A DNA stretch of 64,000 nucleotides. Origin: Sodalis-like secondary symbiont of Drepanosiphum platanoidis. Its GTDB lineage: Bacteria; Pseudomonadota; Gammaproteobacteria; Enterobacterales; Enterobacteriaceae. Both the position numbers and the translations under genes were made by a program. Below are positions 40,387 through 52,398 of the stretch, piece after piece. Under the pieces are notes generated by a model. That model was not told the DNA's origin. It worked only from the letters and a program-made list of their open reading frames with translations, and did not search any database. Positions within the stretch are counted from its first letter, which is position 1, and each line of letters opens with the position of its first letter. Where the stretch lies: positions 186,001-250,000 of the forward strand of contig NZ_OZ060924.1 in assembly GCF_964059955.1 (NCBI RefSeq), written 5' to 3'.

Positions 40387-42210
40387 TTATATATTATATT
40401 TAATAAATAATTTTTTTATTTTTTCTTTAATACTAAAATAATTTAAACCTAATAATGAATAAATTTCATTTTTATTTCCTTGAGGTATAAAGTAGTCTGG
40501 AAATCCTATATTTAATATAGGAATATTAATATGATTTTTTATTAAACATTCATTTACCGCACTACCAGCTCCACCTATTAATGAATTTTCTTCTAAAGTA
40601 AGAAAAGATTTATGATTTTTAGATAATTCAATAATTAATTTTTTATCTAAAGGTTTTATAAATCTCATATCTACTAATGTTAAATTTAATTTATTAGAAA
40701 TTTTTTTAGCTTCATTAAATAAAGATCCAAAATTAAGTATAGCCATTTTATTATTTCCTATTTTATGAATAATACCTTTACCAATAGGAATTTTTTTTAA
40801 AATTTTTAATTTTTTATTATTACAATATTTTTTTGGATATCTAACAATACTTGGACCATTTATAAAATTATAACTAGTATGTAACATAAATCTTAATTCA
40901 TTTTTATTACTAGGAGTCATAATGGTTAAATTAGGAATACATCTTAAAAAAGTTAAATCAAATGCTCCTTGATGAGTTTCTCCATCTTCTCCAACAACTC
41001 CTCCTCTATCAATTGCAAACAATATTTTTAAATTTTGTATGGCAACATCATGTATAATTTGATCATAAGCACGTTGTAAAAAAGTAGAATAAATAGAAAC
41101 TACTGGTTTATATCCACTAATAGATAAACCAGCCGCAAAAGTTACTGCATGTTGTTCAGCTATTGCAACATCAAAATATTGATTTGAAAATTTTTTTGAA
41201 AATTTTGATAATCCAGATCCTTCACACATTGCTGGAGTAATAACCATTAATTTTTTATCATTTTTAGCAATACTACATAACCACTCTCCAAAAATATCAG
41301 AATAACTAAATTTTATTTTAGATTTTTCATAAAAAGAATTATTTTTTATATTAAAGGAAGGAACAGAATGCCATTTTATTGGATTTTTTTCTGCAGGTTT
41401 ATATCCATGTCCTTTTTGTGTTATTATATGAAGTATTTTTGGACCTTTTTTATTTTTTATTTTATATAAAATATTAATTAAATCATTTATTTTATGTCCA
41501 TTAATTGGACCAAAATAATTAAATCCTAAATTTTCAAAAAATTTTTTTGGTGTTAAATTTTTTTTTATATTTTTTTTTAAAAAAAAATTATTATTAATAA
41601 TATTTTTATAATTTAAATGTAAAAATTTATCATTTAATGCACCAACATTATTTGAAATAGACATTTTATTATCATTTAATATAATTAAAATATTATTTTT
41701 TATACTACCAGCATGATTCATAGCTTCAAAAGCCATTCCTCCAGTTAAAGCTCCATCACCAATAATAGATATTATTTTTCTTTGTAAATTTTCATTTTCT
41801 GCTGCTACAGACATTCCTAAACCTGCACTAATAGATGTTGATGAATGTCCAACAGAAAATGAATCATATTTACTTTCTTTTATAGAAGGAAATGAATGTA
41901 AACCATTATATTTACGTATACTAAAAATTTTATCTCTACGATTAGTAAGTATTTTATGAGGATAAGCTTGATGTCCAATATCCCATATAATTTTATCAAA
42001 TGAAGTATTATATACATAATGTAAAGAAATTGTTAATTCTATTACTCCTAAACCTGAAGCTAAATGTCCACTAGAAATACTTACACTTTTTAATAAAAAT
42101 TTTCTTAATTCTTTACTTAAAGTTAAAAGATTTTTTTTAGATAATAAACGAAGTTTTACTGGATCTTTTGCTAAATATAAAATTGGATATTTTTTAAAAT
42201 TAAAATTCAT
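40387..42210 (-). CDS. dxs: 1-deoxy-D-xylulose-5-phosphate synthase
   Basis: DXS condenses pyruvate with glyceraldehyde 3-phosphate, using ThDP, to DXP. DXP feeds isoprenoids (through Dxr), thiamine thiazole and pyridoxal phosphate. The 607 residues compare with 620 in E. coli. [10 protein letters not shown] (catalytic His), [15 protein letters not shown] (ThDP), and the second-half [12 protein letters not shown] and [15 protein letters not shown] motifs are intact. As in E. coli it is divergent from thiI, but xseB and ispA between them are gone, and dxr and ispG are missing from their own E. coli positions in this window. That makes a vitamin role for DXP worth considering. Confidence 0.97.
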   Translation of the reverse strand: MNFNFKKYPILYLAKDPVKLRLLSKKNLLTLSKELRKFLLKSVSISSGHLASGLGVIELTISLHYVYNTSFDKIIWDIGHQAYPHKILTNRRDKIFSIRKYNGLHSFPSIKESKYDSFSVGHSSTSISAGLGMSVAAENENLQRKIISIIGDGALTGGMAFEAMNHAGSIKNNILIILNDNKMSISNNVGALNDKFLHLNYKNIINNNFFLKKNIKKNLTPKKFFENLGFNYFGPINGHKINDLINILYKIKNKKGPKILHIITQKGHGYKPAEKNPIKWHSVPSFNIKNNSFYEKSKIKFSYSDIFGEWLCSIAKNDKKLMVITPAMCEGSGLSKFSKKFSNQYFDVAIAEQHAVTFAAGLSISGYKPVVSIYSTFLQRAYDQIIHDVAIQNLKILFAIDRGGVVGEDGETHQGAFDLTFLRCIPNLTIMTPSNKNELRFMLHTSYNFINGPSIVRYPKKYCNNKKLKILKKIPIGKGIIHKIGNNKMAILNFGSLFNEAKKISNKLNLTLVDMRFIKPLDKKLIIELSKNHKSFLTLEENSLIGGAGSAVNECLIKNHINIPILNIGFPDYFIPQGNKNEIYSLLGLNYFSIKEKIKKLFIKYNI

Positions 42211-42523
42211 TTTATTTTCTTACATAAATATATTATTTTTATAAAATTTTTAATATATTATTTATTATTTAAATATATACATTTATTTAAATATTATTTA
42301 GTAATATATTTTAAATTTAAATTTATTAATTTAAATTTATTTTTATTTAAAATATAAAAAAATATGTTATTATTTATTAAATAATAAATTAAAAATATTT
42401 TTATAAAAATAAATATAATTATTAATTTAAAATATTTTTATAAAATTAATAATTTATTATATTATAAATATAATATATTTATAAATAAAAAAATAAATTT
42501 AAATTAATAAATTTTAAAAAATT
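42211..42523. other. dxs-thiI divergent gap, former xseB-ispA position
   Basis: In E. coli xseB and ispA lie here. The 313 bases hold no frame resembling either. Short AT inverted repeats are present (for example 12-bp arms at 42312-42323/42328-42339) and no clear promoter can be picked out. Confidence 0.5.
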
Positions 42524-42835
42524 ATGAAAAAAAATTTAAAAAATATTAAATTTTTATATAAAAAAGAAAATAATAAAATAAAAATAACAAATAAAATTTT
42601 ATCAAATAGTATTGTTTTAGATATAAGAACTGAAAAAGAACGAATTAAAAATCCTTTAAATTTAAATAAAAATATAATTAAATATTATTCTTTATATGAA
42701 ATTTCTAATAAATTTCATTTATTAAATCAAAATAAAAATTATCTTTTATATTGTACTTATGGATTAATAAGTAAATTACAAGCAATAATTTTATATGAAA
42801 AAGGTTATAAAAATATTAAAATATATAGACCTTGA
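42524..42835 (+). CDS. thiI: Stand-alone rhodanese domain of ThiI
   Basis: The 103 residues match only the C-terminal rhodanese domain of E. coli ThiI (482 residues): VLDIRT, LNQNKNYLLYC, SKLQAIILYEKGY and the exact C-terminus IKIYRP correspond to VLDIRS, LDQNKTWLL-C, SRLQALYL-EQG and VKVYRP. Cys77 lines up with the persulfide-carrying Cys456. The THUMP and PP-loop domains needed for tRNA 4-thiouridine are absent. The location, divergent from dxs, is that of E. coli thiI, so it is a 5'-truncated thiI. In Salmonella the rhodanese domain alone supports thiamine thiazole synthesis, so this may be a sulfur carrier for thiamine. An ATG is present, without Shine-Dalgarno. A decaying remnant cannot be excluded, but the frame is open and the catalytic Cys kept. 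Confidence 0.85.
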   Translation: MKKNLKNIKFLYKKENNKIKITNKILSNSIVLDIRTEKERIKNPLNLNKNIIKYYSLYEISNKFHLLNQNKNYLLYCTYGLISKLQAIILYEKGYKNIKIYRP

Positions 42836-42915
42836 TAGATAAAATTTTATTTTAAAAAATTTAAAATTAGTATTATTATATTATTTTTAAATTTAATTTA
42901 AATATTTATTTATAA

Positions 42916-43941
<1,026 letters not shown>

Positions 43942-44045
43942 TTAATTTTTTAAAAATATATTTATTATATATATAATATATTAATATATTTATTATGAAT
44001 TTTTATAAAAAATATTTATAAGATTTTAAAAATAATTATTATTAT

Positions 44046-44303
44046 TTATTTAGGAATAACATTTACTATTTTTTTATTATTATATTTTTTAAATTTAAAT
44101 TTTACTTTTCCTTTTATTAAAGAATATAAAGTATAATCTTTACCACATCCTACATTTATTCCAGCATGAAATTTAGTTCCACGTTGTCTAACAATAATAT
44201 TACCTGCTTTTACTATTTCTCCACCAAAATGTTTTATTCCTAATCTTTTTCCTTTTGAATCTCTTCCATTTCTTGTAGATCCACCAGCTTTTTTATGTGC
44301 CAA
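44046..44303 (-). CDS. rpmA: 50S ribosomal protein L27
   Basis: L27 reaches the peptidyl transferase centre with its N-terminus. The 85 residues equal the E. coli length. The frame opens with TTG followed by [15 protein letters not shown], exactly the E. coli N-terminus, so the TTG is the real start; AAGGAA lies upstream. Between rplU (43 bases) and obgE (119 bases). Confidence 0.97.
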   Translation of the reverse strand: MAHKKAGGSTRNGRDSKGKRLGIKHFGGEIVKAGNIIVRQRGTKFHAGINVGCGKDYTLYSLIKGKVKFKFKKYNNKKIVNVIPK

Positions 44304-44346
44304 AATATAATTCCTTAATATTTTAATAAAATTTAATTTTAATTAT

Positions 44347-44655
44347 TTATATAATATCTAATATTTTTACATCAGTAAACCATTGTCTATGACCTTGTTT
44401 TTTTTTAAAATGTTTTCTTCTTTTAAATTTATATATAATTATTTTTTTATAACGATCATGTTTAATAATTTCCATTAATATTTTTTTATTTAAACAAAAT
44501 GGATTTCCAAAATATATTTTTTTATTATTAACTAACATTAATATTTTTTTAGATTCAATTATTTTACCTATTTTTAAATTAATTTTTTCTAATCTTATAA
44601 TTTGACCTTTATTAACTTTATGTTGCTTTCCACCACTTTCAAAAATAGCATACAT
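44347..44655 (-). CDS. rplU: 50S ribosomal protein L21
   Basis: The 102 residues compare with 103 in E. coli. MYAIFESGGKQHKV opens the protein and HRQWFTDVKI closes it, both diagnostic. First gene of rplU-rpmA-obgE, with a strong promoter 75-103 bases upstream. Confidence 0.97.
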   Translation of the reverse strand: MYAIFESGGKQHKVNKGQIIRLEKINLKIGKIIESKKILMLVNNKKIYFGNPFCLNKKILMEIIKHDRYKKIIIYKFKRRKHFKKKQGHRQWFTDVKILDII

Positions 44656-45155
44656 AAAAACTCCATTATTTATTTTAGATATAATTTTTTAAAAAAATTT
44701 TTTTAAAAAATTAAATATATATAAACATAATTATATCAGTTAGTTTTTATACTAGCAATAAAATGATATAATCTATATATTTTTATTATTAAATATTTTA
44801 TATAATTATATATTTTTAAAAAATAATAATAATTTATTATATATAATTTTTTTATAAAAAAATATATTTTATTAAAAATAATTAATCATTATATTTTTTA
44901 TATATAATTATAAATTTACTTATAAATAAATATATATAATATTTTATTATTATGTAATATAAAAATATTTTAAATAAATTATTTTTATATAATTTTATTT
45001 TAAATAAATTTAAAAATTTAATAAAAATAATTAATTTAATTTATATAAAATTTTTTATTTTTAATATTTTTTTAAAAAAGTAAAAAAAATAAATAAAATT
45101 TTAAATATTATATATTTTATTTTAATTTAAATTAAAAAATATATTTGTTATTATA
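44656..45155. other. rplU-accA gap
   Basis: In E. coli ispB is divergent from rplU; here no such gene is visible in the 500 bases. The rplU promoter lies at 44730-44758. The remainder is almost pure A/T without a convincing frame or RNA. Confidence 0.5.
44730..44758 (-). promoter_or_regulatory. Sigma-70 promoter of rplU-rpmA-obgE
   Basis: Read on the minus strand, TTGCTA (44753-44758, four of six) and a perfect TATAAT (44730-44735) are separated by exactly 17 bases. The spacer contains several G/C bases, unusual for this DNA. The ATG of rplU is 75 bases downstream of the -10. Confidence 0.75.
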
Positions 45156-46115
45156 TTAACAATATCCATAATTCATTATTTTAATATATCTTTTTTTTAA
45201 TCTTTCATTTGCATTAATAGAATCTAATTCATATAAATCAGAAATTATTTGTTTTTTAATTGAACATGAAATTGATAAAAAATCTCTATGTGCTCCACCT
45301 AATGGTTCAAGAATAATTTTATCAATTAAATTTAATTTTTTTAAACGAAATGAAGTTATACCCATTTGTTCAGCTGCTAAAAATGCTTTAGAAGAATTTT
45401 TCCATAAAATAGAAGCACATCCTTCTGGAGATATAACTGAAAAAGTACTATACTGTAACATATTAATTTTATCACCAACTCCTATAGCTAAAGCTCCTCC
45501 AGATCCACCTTCTCCGATAATAATACAAATTATTGGAATTTTTAACTTTGACATTTCACGAAGATTTTTAGCTATAGCTTCTGATTGTCCTCTTTCTTCA
45601 GCACCAATACCAGGATATGCACCTGGAGTATCAATAAATGTTATTAAAGGCATTTTAAATCTATTAGCCATTTTCATTAAACGTAAAGATTTTCTGTAAC
45701 CCTCTGGTGCTGGCATACCAAAATTACATTTTATTTTTTCTTTAATTTCTCTTCCTTTTTGATGTCCAATAATCATTACTGGTCTAGAATCTAAATTAGC
45801 TATTCCTCCTATAATAGCTTTATCGTCAGAATATAATCTATCTCCAGATAATTCATGAAATTCAGTAAAGATATTATTTATATAATCTAAAGTATATGGT
45901 CTATATGGATGTCTAGATAATTGTACTATTTGCCATACTTTTAAATTTGAAAAAATTTTTTTAATTAATTTTAAATGTTTTTTTCTTAAAAAATCTATTT
46001 TTTTATTAATATTAATATTTATTTTTTTATCTATATTTATAATTTCTATAAGAGAATTTATTTTTTCTTCTAAATCTTCAATTGGTTTTTCAAAATCAAG
46101 AAAATTTATTTTCAT
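45156..46115 (-). CDS. accA: Acetyl-CoA carboxylase, carboxyltransferase alpha
   Basis: AccA with AccD transfers carboxyl from biotin to acetyl-CoA, making malonyl-CoA. The 319 residues equal the E. coli length. [19 protein letters not shown] matches the E. coli start; [15 protein letters not shown] and [13 protein letters not shown] form the CoA/carboxybiotin site. It lies 13 bases after dnaE, as in E. coli. AccB, AccC and AccD are not in the window. With PDH and FabZ it supports local fatty acid synthesis for lipid A. Confidence 0.98.
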   Translation of the reverse strand: MKINFLDFEKPIEDLEEKINSLIEIINIDKKINININKKIDFLRKKHLKLIKKIFSNLKVWQIVQLSRHPYRPYTLDYINNIFTEFHELSGDRLYSDDKAIIGGIANLDSRPVMIIGHQKGREIKEKIKCNFGMPAPEGYRKSLRLMKMANRFKMPLITFIDTPGAYPGIGAEERGQSEAIAKNLREMSKLKIPIICIIIGEGGSGGALAIGVGDKINMLQYSTFSVISPEGCASILWKNSSKAFLAAEQMGITSFRLKKLNLIDKIILEPLGGAHRDFLSISCSIKKQIISDLYELDSINANERLKKRYIKIMNYGYC

Positions 46116-46128
46116 ATAATTATACCTT

Positions 46129-49100
46129 TTAATAAAATTTTAATTTAACCTTTTCATTACCTATAATTGATCTTAAATTATTTAATAAATAATTGGTTGG
46201 TTTAATTTTAAAATTATTATAAGAATATAATTTATAATAAGATTTTTTATTTTTAAAATTTATAAAAACAGAAGTATTTCCATATTCATGTGATTTTAAA
46301 AGATATTTAATTTTTAAAAAAATATCTTTATTAATTTTAGAATCATCTATTGATATAATTAATTTACGTATATATTTTATATTTGCTTTTTCAATATTTA
46401 TTAATTTATAAACAATTAATTTAAAATTATTTTGAGAAGTATTAAAATTTATTTTACCTTTTATTAATAAAATATTATCTTTTTTTATTAATTTTTTATA
46501 TTTATTTAAAATATCTGAAAAAAGTATTGTTTCTAAATATAAAGAACTATCATCTAATGTACAAATTCCAATTATATTTTTATTTTTTGTAGTAAATATA
46601 CGAAAAGAAATAACTAATCCAATTATTGTAATAACTTTATTATTATAATTTAAATTTATATTATTAAAATATATTCCTTTTGAATAATATTGTCTTTCTT
46701 CTTTAAATTGATCAATAGGATGTTGAGTTAAATAAAAACCTAAAGTATCTTTTTCTTTTTTTAATAATTTTTGATAAGTCCATTTATTATTATTTTTAAT
46801 AAAATTATTATTTATATTTTTTTCAAAAATACCAAACATATCTTTTTGTCCTGATATTTTATTTTTTAAATATTGATTAGAAGATTGTAAAATATTTTTT
46901 AAAGAATTCATTAAAAAAACTCTATTAGAATTAAAAGAATCTAGAGAACCAGACATAATTAATTTTTCTAAAATTTTTTTATTAATTTTTTTAAAGTTTG
47001 TACGTATACATAAGTTTAATAAATTTAAAAAAGGTCCATTTATATTTCTTTCTTTAATCAGAATATTAATTGTTTCTTTTCCTAATCCTTTTATTGCTCC
47101 CATCCCATAAATTATTTCATTATTTTTATGAACATAAAAAAAATATTGTCCTAAATTAATATTTGGAGGACATATTTTTAATTTCATTTTTTTACATTCA
47201 TTAATTAAACTAATAATTTTTTCAATATTATCTATATCTGCTGTCATAACAGAAGCCATAAATTCAGCAGGAAAATTTGATTTTAACCATAAAGTTTGAT
47301 AAGATATTAAAGCATAAGCAGTAGAATGAGATTTATTAAAACCATATCCAGAAAATTTTTCTACTAAATTAAATATTTTTGTAGCTAATTTATCATTAAT
47401 TCCATTTTTTTTAGCTCCATTTTCAAATAAATATTTTTGTTTTTTCATTTCTAACGATTGTTTTTTTCCCATTACACGACGTAAAATATCTGCATCTTCT
47501 AATGTATATCCAGATAATATTTGAGCTATTTTCATAACTTGTTCTTGATATAAAATAATTCCGTATGTAGAATTTAAAATAGGTTTAAGAGATTTATGTT
47601 GCCATTTTTTATCTGGATAAGATATAATTTCTTTTCCATGTTTACGATTAATAAAATTTTCTACCATACCTGATTGTAATGGACCTGGTCTAAAAAGAGC
47701 AACAAGAGCAATAATATCTTCAAATGAATCTGGAATTAATCTTTTTATTAAATCCCTCATTCCATGAGATTCTAATTGAAATACTGCTATAGTTTCTGAT
47801 TTTTTTAAAGTTTTAAAACTTTTTTTATCTTTATAAGATATATTAGATATATTAATTTTAGGAAGATTTTTTGTTTTTAAATTTTTATTAATCATTTTTA
47901 CTGATTTATCAATAATAGTAAGAGTTTTTAATCCAAGAAAATCAAATTTTACTAAACCAATATATTCTATATCATTTTTATCAAATTGAGTCATTGGATT
48001 TTTTCCATCACTATCAAAATAAAGTGGAGAAAAATTTGTTATTTTACTTGGTGATATAACAACTCCACCAGCATGTTTTCCTACATTTCTAATTGTTCCT
48101 TCTAATTTTTTTGATATATCAATTAATCTTTTAACTTCTTTATCATGTTTATAAGAAATTTTTAATTGATTTTCCATATTTAAAGCTTTTTTTAAAGTCA
48201 TTCCTGGATCAAATGGTATAAGTTTAGCAATTCTATCTACAAATCCATATGAATATCCTAATACTCTTCCAACATCTCTTATAACAGCTTTAGCTGTCAT
48301 TGTACCAAATGTAATAATTTGTGATACATGTTTAGATCCATAAATTTTAGAAACATGATTAATAACTAAATCTCTTTTTTCCATACAAAAATCTATATCA
48401 AAATCAGGCATAGATATTCTTTCTGGATTTAAAAATCTTTCAAAAAGTAAATCAAAATTTAATGGATTAATATCTGTTATATTAAGAGAATATGCAACAA
48501 GAGATCCAGCTCCTGATCCTCTACCAGGACCTACTGGAATATTATTTTTTTTTGCCCATTGTATAAATTCCATAACTATTAAAAAATATCCTGGAAATTT
48601 CATTTTATTAATAATTTTTAATTCTGAATCAAGCCTATTAAAATATATTTCTTTTTTTTTTAAAAATTCATTATGGTTGGGAAATATTTTATATAATCTT
48701 TTTTTTAATCCTTTATATGATTTTTTTATTAAAAATTTAGAAGAAGAAATATTACCTGTAGGAAATTTTGGTAAAAAATATTTTTTTCTAAAATTAATAG
48801 TAACATTACATCTACGAGATATTTCTACACTATTTATAAGAGCTTCTGGTATATCAGAAAAAAGATCACACATTTCTTTTTCTGTTCTTAAATACTGTTG
48901 TGGACTATAATATTTAGGTCTTTTAGAATTTTCTAAAGTAAATCTATTATTTATAGAAACACGAATTTCATGAGCATAAAAATCTTCATATTTAATAAAT
49001 CTTACATCATTTGTTGCAACTACTGGTAAATTTTTTTTACTTGCTAATTCTATTGCATAACAAATATATTTTTCTTCATTTTCACGACCAGTACGTATTA

Positions 49101-49614
49101 ATTCTATATAAAATCTATTATAAAAATATTTTTGATAAAATTCTAAACTTTTTTCTAATTTATAAAAATTTTTATTTATTAAATTTTTTCCAATATTTCC
49201 ATTTTTTCCTCCAGAAAGTAATATTAATCCTTCATTATATTTAGCAAGGTCAATTTCATTTATAAATGGTCTATTTTTTTTATATCCTTGTTTATAAGAC
49301 TTAGAAATTAATAATATTAAATTATTATATCCAATATTATTGGATGCAAGAATTGTTAATTCACATAATTCATTTTCTAACATTTTTGTTTTAATTAAAA
49401 CATCTGAACCAATAATTGGTTTAATTCCATTAGAACATGATGATTTATAAAAATTAATTAATCCAAAAAGATTATTAAAATCTGTTAAAGCTATTGATGG
49501 CATTTTATATTTTAATATTTTTTTTATTAATTTATTTATTTTAATTAAACCATCAATCATGGAATAATCACTATGTACTCTTAAATGAATAAATTTTGGA
49601 GAAAAAATTTTCAT
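46129..49614 (-). CDS. dnaE: DNA polymerase III alpha subunit
   Basis: DnaE is the replicative polymerase. The 1161 residues match E. coli's 1160. An N-terminal PHP domain ([13 protein letters not shown]) is followed by the polymerase core with [14 protein letters not shown] and the catalytic aspartates in PDFDIDFC (about 400), the HhH and OB-fold regions and a less conserved C-terminal end. The T10 at 48652-48661 is an A10 run in frame. rnhB, between lpxB and dnaE in E. coli, is missing; 254 A/T-rich bases remain. Confidence 0.97.
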   Translation of the reverse strand: MKIFSPKFIHLRVHSDYSMIDGLIKINKLIKKILKYKMPSIALTDFNNLFGLINFYKSSCSNGIKPIIGSDVLIKTKMLENELCELTILASNNIGYNNLILLISKSYKQGYKKNRPFINEIDLAKYNEGLILLSGGKNGNIGKNLINKNFYKLEKSLEFYQKYFYNRFYIELIRTGRENEEKYICYAIELASKKNLPVVATNDVRFIKYEDFYAHEIRVSINNRFTLENSKRPKYYSPQQYLRTEKEMCDLFSDIPEALINSVEISRRCNVTINFRKKYFLPKFPTGNISSSKFLIKKSYKGLKKRLYKIFPNHNEFLKKKEIYFNRLDSELKIINKMKFPGYFLIVMEFIQWAKKNNIPVGPGRGSGAGSLVAYSLNITDINPLNFDLLFERFLNPERISMPDFDIDFCMEKRDLVINHVSKIYGSKHVSQIITFGTMTAKAVIRDVGRVLGYSYGFVDRIAKLIPFDPGMTLKKALNMENQLKISYKHDKEVKRLIDISKKLEGTIRNVGKHAGGVVISPSKITNFSPLYFDSDGKNPMTQFDKNDIEYIGLVKFDFLGLKTLTIIDKSVKMINKNLKTKNLPKINISNISYKDKKSFKTLKKSETIAVFQLESHGMRDLIKRLIPDSFEDIIALVALFRPGPLQSGMVENFINRKHGKEIISYPDKKWQHKSLKPILNSTYGIILYQEQVMKIAQILSGYTLEDADILRRVMGKKQSLEMKKQKYLFENGAKKNGINDKLATKIFNLVEKFSGYGFNKSHSTAYALISYQTLWLKSNFPAEFMASVMTADIDNIEKIISLINECKKMKLKICPPNINLGQYFFYVHKNNEIIYGMGAIKGLGKETINILIKERNINGPFLNLLNLCIRTNFKKINKKILEKLIMSGSLDSFNSNRVFLMNSLKNILQSSNQYLKNKISGQKDMFGIFEKNINNNFIKNNNKWTYQKLLKKEKDTLGFYLTQHPIDQFKEERQYYSKGIYFNNINLNYNNKVITIIGLVISFRIFTTKNKNIIGICTLDDSSLYLETILFSDILNKYKKLIKKDNILLIKGKINFNTSQNNFKLIVYKLINIEKANIKYIRKLIISIDDSKINKDIFLKIKYLLKSHEYGNTSVFINFKNKKSYYKLYSYNNFKIKPTNYLLNNLRSIIGNEKVKLKFY

Positions 49615-49868
49615 ATTATATATTATTAAAATTATAAAATAAATTAAAATTTTTTAAAAAAATATTTTTTATATTTTTATATAAAAATTTTTAAAAAAAA
49701 TTATATTAATTTTAAATAAATTATTTAAATTAATAAAAATTTAATAAATATTTTATTAAAATTTTAATTAATTAATATATTTTTTTTAAATTTTAAATAT
49801 TTTTTATAAAAATAAAATAATAAATTTAAAAATTATTTAAAATATTTAAAATATTAAAACGTTTATAT

Positions 49869-51014
49869 TTATTTAGAATAAATAAGATCTATTACAGCAC
49901 GAGTTGCTTTTTTATTAGCATTACAACGAATTTTTTTATGTAATAAATAAAAATTTTTTAATAAAATTTTATTATTATTTTTATTTATAAGTAATTTATA
50001 TAATTCTTTGGATAAATTTTTAGGATTACATTCTTTTTGTAAAAATTCTTTAACAAGTTTTTTATTAGCAATAATATTTGGAAGAGATATCCATGGAATT
50101 TTAATTAAAATTTTAGCTATAAGAAAAGTAAAAAAATTTACTTTATAACCTACAACCATTGGACATTTTGCTAACATACATTCTAAAGTTGAAGTACCAG
50201 AAGCTACTAATGCAACATCAGATGCAATCATTACTGTATGTGATTGATTAAAATATTTTTTTATTTTTATTTCAGGAGTATATTTATAATATATTTTATT
50301 AAAAATATATTCACAATCTTTATTTATAAAAGGAATTAAAATTTTTAATTTAGGTAATAAATTTTTTAAAATTTTTGCACTATATAAAAATGTTTTAGTA
50401 AGATTTTTAATTTCATTAAATCTACTTCCAGGTAAAATTGCTAAACAAATAGATTTAGAAGAAATATTAAGTTTTTTTCTTGCTTTTTTTTTATTTGGTT
50501 TTAATGGAATATTATCTGCTAATATATGACCAATAAATTTACAAGGAATATTAAATTTATCATATATTTTTTTTTCAAAAGGTAAAAAAGATAATATTTG
50601 ATCAACAGAATTTTTTATTTTAAATATACGATTTTTTCTCCATGCCCAAATTGAAGGGCTTATATAATGAATTACTTTTATTCCTGATTTTTTTAATTTT
50701 TTTTCTAAAAAAATATTAAAATCTGGACTATCAATACCAATAAAAACATTTATATTTAATTTAATAAAACGTTTTATTAAATTATTTCGTATAAATAAAA
50801 TTCTTGGTATTTTTTTTATAATTTCAGTTAATCCTATTATAGATAATTCATCAATATTATACCAAGATTCCATTCCCTCTTTTTTCATACAAGGTCCAGA
50901 TATTCCAAAAAAATTTATATTAGGAATATATTTTTTTAATGAATTCATTAAATTAGCACCTAATATATCTCCAGATGATTCTCCAGCTACTAAACCAATA
51001 TTTATTTTATTCAT
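49869..51014 (-). CDS. lpxB: Lipid-A-disaccharide synthase
   Basis: LpxB joins UDP-diacylglucosamine and lipid X to the lipid A disaccharide at the inner membrane. The 381 residues match E. coli's 382. AGESSGDILGA near the N-terminus, GIDSPDFN, YISPSIWAWR and LPGSRFNEI are diagnostic. It starts nine bases after the lpxA stop, so the two are probably translated together. Confidence 0.97.
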   Translation of the reverse strand: MNKINIGLVAGESSGDILGANLMNSLKKYIPNINFFGISGPCMKKEGMESWYNIDELSIIGLTEIIKKIPRILFIRNNLIKRFIKLNINVFIGIDSPDFNIFLEKKLKKSGIKVIHYISPSIWAWRKNRIFKIKNSVDQILSFLPFEKKIYDKFNIPCKFIGHILADNIPLKPNKKKARKKLNISSKSICLAILPGSRFNEIKNLTKTFLYSAKILKNLLPKLKILIPFINKDCEYIFNKIYYKYTPEIKIKKYFNQSHTVMIASDVALVASGTSTLECMLAKCPMVVGYKVNFFTFLIAKILIKIPWISLPNIIANKKLVKEFLQKECNPKNLSKELYKLLINKNNNKILLKNFYLLHKKIRCNANKKATRAVIDLIYSK

Positions 51015-51023
51015 AACAATTGT

Positions 51024-51812
51024 TTATCTTATAATTCCTCTACGTGATCTAGATAAAAAACTTATAAAATTATTTATAATAAAATATTTTTTAGAAAGTT
51101 CTTTTAATTTATATTTTACTTCTTTTAAAGTTTTTCCTTTTTTATAAATAATTTTATAAGCAATTTTTATTGCATAAATATCAGATTTTTTAAATTTATT
51201 TCTTTTAAGACCTATTTTATTTAAACCAAATGGAGATGCACGATTACCTTGAGCAATAATGAAAGGAGGAACATCTTGAACTACACCTGAAAAACCGCCA
51301 ATAATAACATGCATACCAATAATACAAAATTGATGTATAGCTGTCATACCACCAATTATTACATAATCATCTAATATAACATGTCCTCCTAAAGTTGCAT
51401 TATTAGCTATAACACAATTATTTCCTATAATACAATCATGTGCTATATGTGTATTAACCATTAAAAGATTATCATTTCCTATTTTTGTTAATAAACCTCC
51501 TTGTATTGTCCCACGATGTATTGTTACACTTTCTCTTATTTGATTTCTATCACCAATTTTTACTTTAGTTGGTTCTCCAAAATATTTTAAATCTTGATTA
51601 ATTTCTCCAATAGATGAAAATTGATATATTTTATTTTCTTTTCCTATTTTAGTAATTCCATTTATTATTACATGAGATTTAATAATAGTATTTTTACCAA
51701 TATAAACATTTGATCCAATATAACAAAATGGACCAATATAAACCCCAGATTTTATAATTGCACCTTTTTTTATAATAGTACTAGGATGTATAAAAATAGA
51801 TTTATTATTCAC
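51024..51812 (-). CDS. lpxA: UDP-N-acetylglucosamine acyltransferase
   Basis: LpxA adds the 3-hydroxyacyl chain from ACP to UDP-GlcNAc, the first lipid A step. The 262 residues equal the E. coli length. Hexapeptide repeats form a left-handed beta helix; the catalytic His125 is at its E. coli position in NTHIAHD. The start is GTG, followed by residues that match E. coli IDKSAFVHP. Five bases separate it from fabZ upstream. Confidence 0.97.
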   Translation of the reverse strand: MNNKSIFIHPSTIIKKGAIIKSGVYIGPFCYIGSNVYIGKNTIIKSHVIINGITKIGKENKIYQFSSIGEINQDLKYFGEPTKVKIGDRNQIRESVTIHRGTIQGGLLTKIGNDNLLMVNTHIAHDCIIGNNCVIANNATLGGHVILDDYVIIGGMTAIHQFCIIGMHVIIGGFSGVVQDVPPFIIAQGNRASPFGLNKIGLKRNKFKKSDIYAIKIAYKIIYKKGKTLKEVKYKLKELSKKYFIINNFISFLSRSRRGIIR

Positions 51813-51817
51813 TTATC

Positions 51818-52270
51818 TTAAATCTCCATACGTCTAGCGCACATTATAGATGCTTCACAAACTATATAATTATTTACTTTAACAATTCCTTTAAATCTTG
51901 CAATTTTATTACGTTCTTTAATAAAATATACTTTAATAATCATTTGATCTCCTGGTTGTACTGGTCGTTTAAATCGTGCTTTATTAATAGTAGCAAAATA
52001 ATATAATTCACCTGTTTTTAATTCTCCTGTACTTTTAAATGCTAAAATTCCAGTAGCTTGAGCCATTGATTCTAAAATTAATACTCCTGGAAAAATTGGT
52101 TTTCCTGGAAAATGTCCTTGAAAACAAGGTTCATTAAAAGAAACATTTTTTATTGCTATTAAAAATTTTCCTTTTTTAAAATTAAGTACTTTATCTATAA
52201 GTAAAAATGGAAATCTATGAGGTAAAAGTTTTAGAATTTCTTGAATATACAGAGTATGATCATTAGACAT
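51818..52270 (-). CDS. fabZ: 3-hydroxyacyl-ACP dehydratase FabZ
   Basis: FabZ dehydrates 3-hydroxyacyl-ACP in fatty acid elongation and competes with LpxA and LpxD for substrate. The 150 residues match E. coli's 151. The hot-dog active site is His53 ([11 protein letters not shown]) and Glu67 (LILESMAQ). AGGAAGAG-like bases precede the ATG. It keeps its E. coli place between lpxD and lpxA, although 128 bases now separate it from lpxD. Confidence 0.97.
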   Translation of the reverse strand: MSNDHTLYIQEILKLLPHRFPFLLIDKVLNFKKGKFLIAIKNVSFNEPCFQGHFPGKPIFPGVLILESMAQATGILAFKSTGELKTGELYYFATINKARFKRPVQPGDQMIIKVYFIKERNKIARFKGIVKVNNYIVCEASIMCARRMEI

Positions 52271-52398
52271 TAAAATACTCTTCCTATTTAATAAAACGTT
52301 ATATTATAAAAATAAGCTATATTAATTAAATATTTTTAATATTCAACAAATTTTAATAAAATTTTTATATAAAATATTTAACATTTACTATATATAAA

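Noticed and set aside
44656-45155. Possible remnant of ispB or a small RNA in the rplU-accA gap
   Set aside because: No frame, motif or GC-richer pocket apart from the rplU promoter.
48677-49244. Two plus-strand frames of 77 codons (48677-48910 and 49011-49244)
   Set aside because: They lie wholly antisense within dnaE, have Leu/Phe-rich nonsense composition and no start signals.
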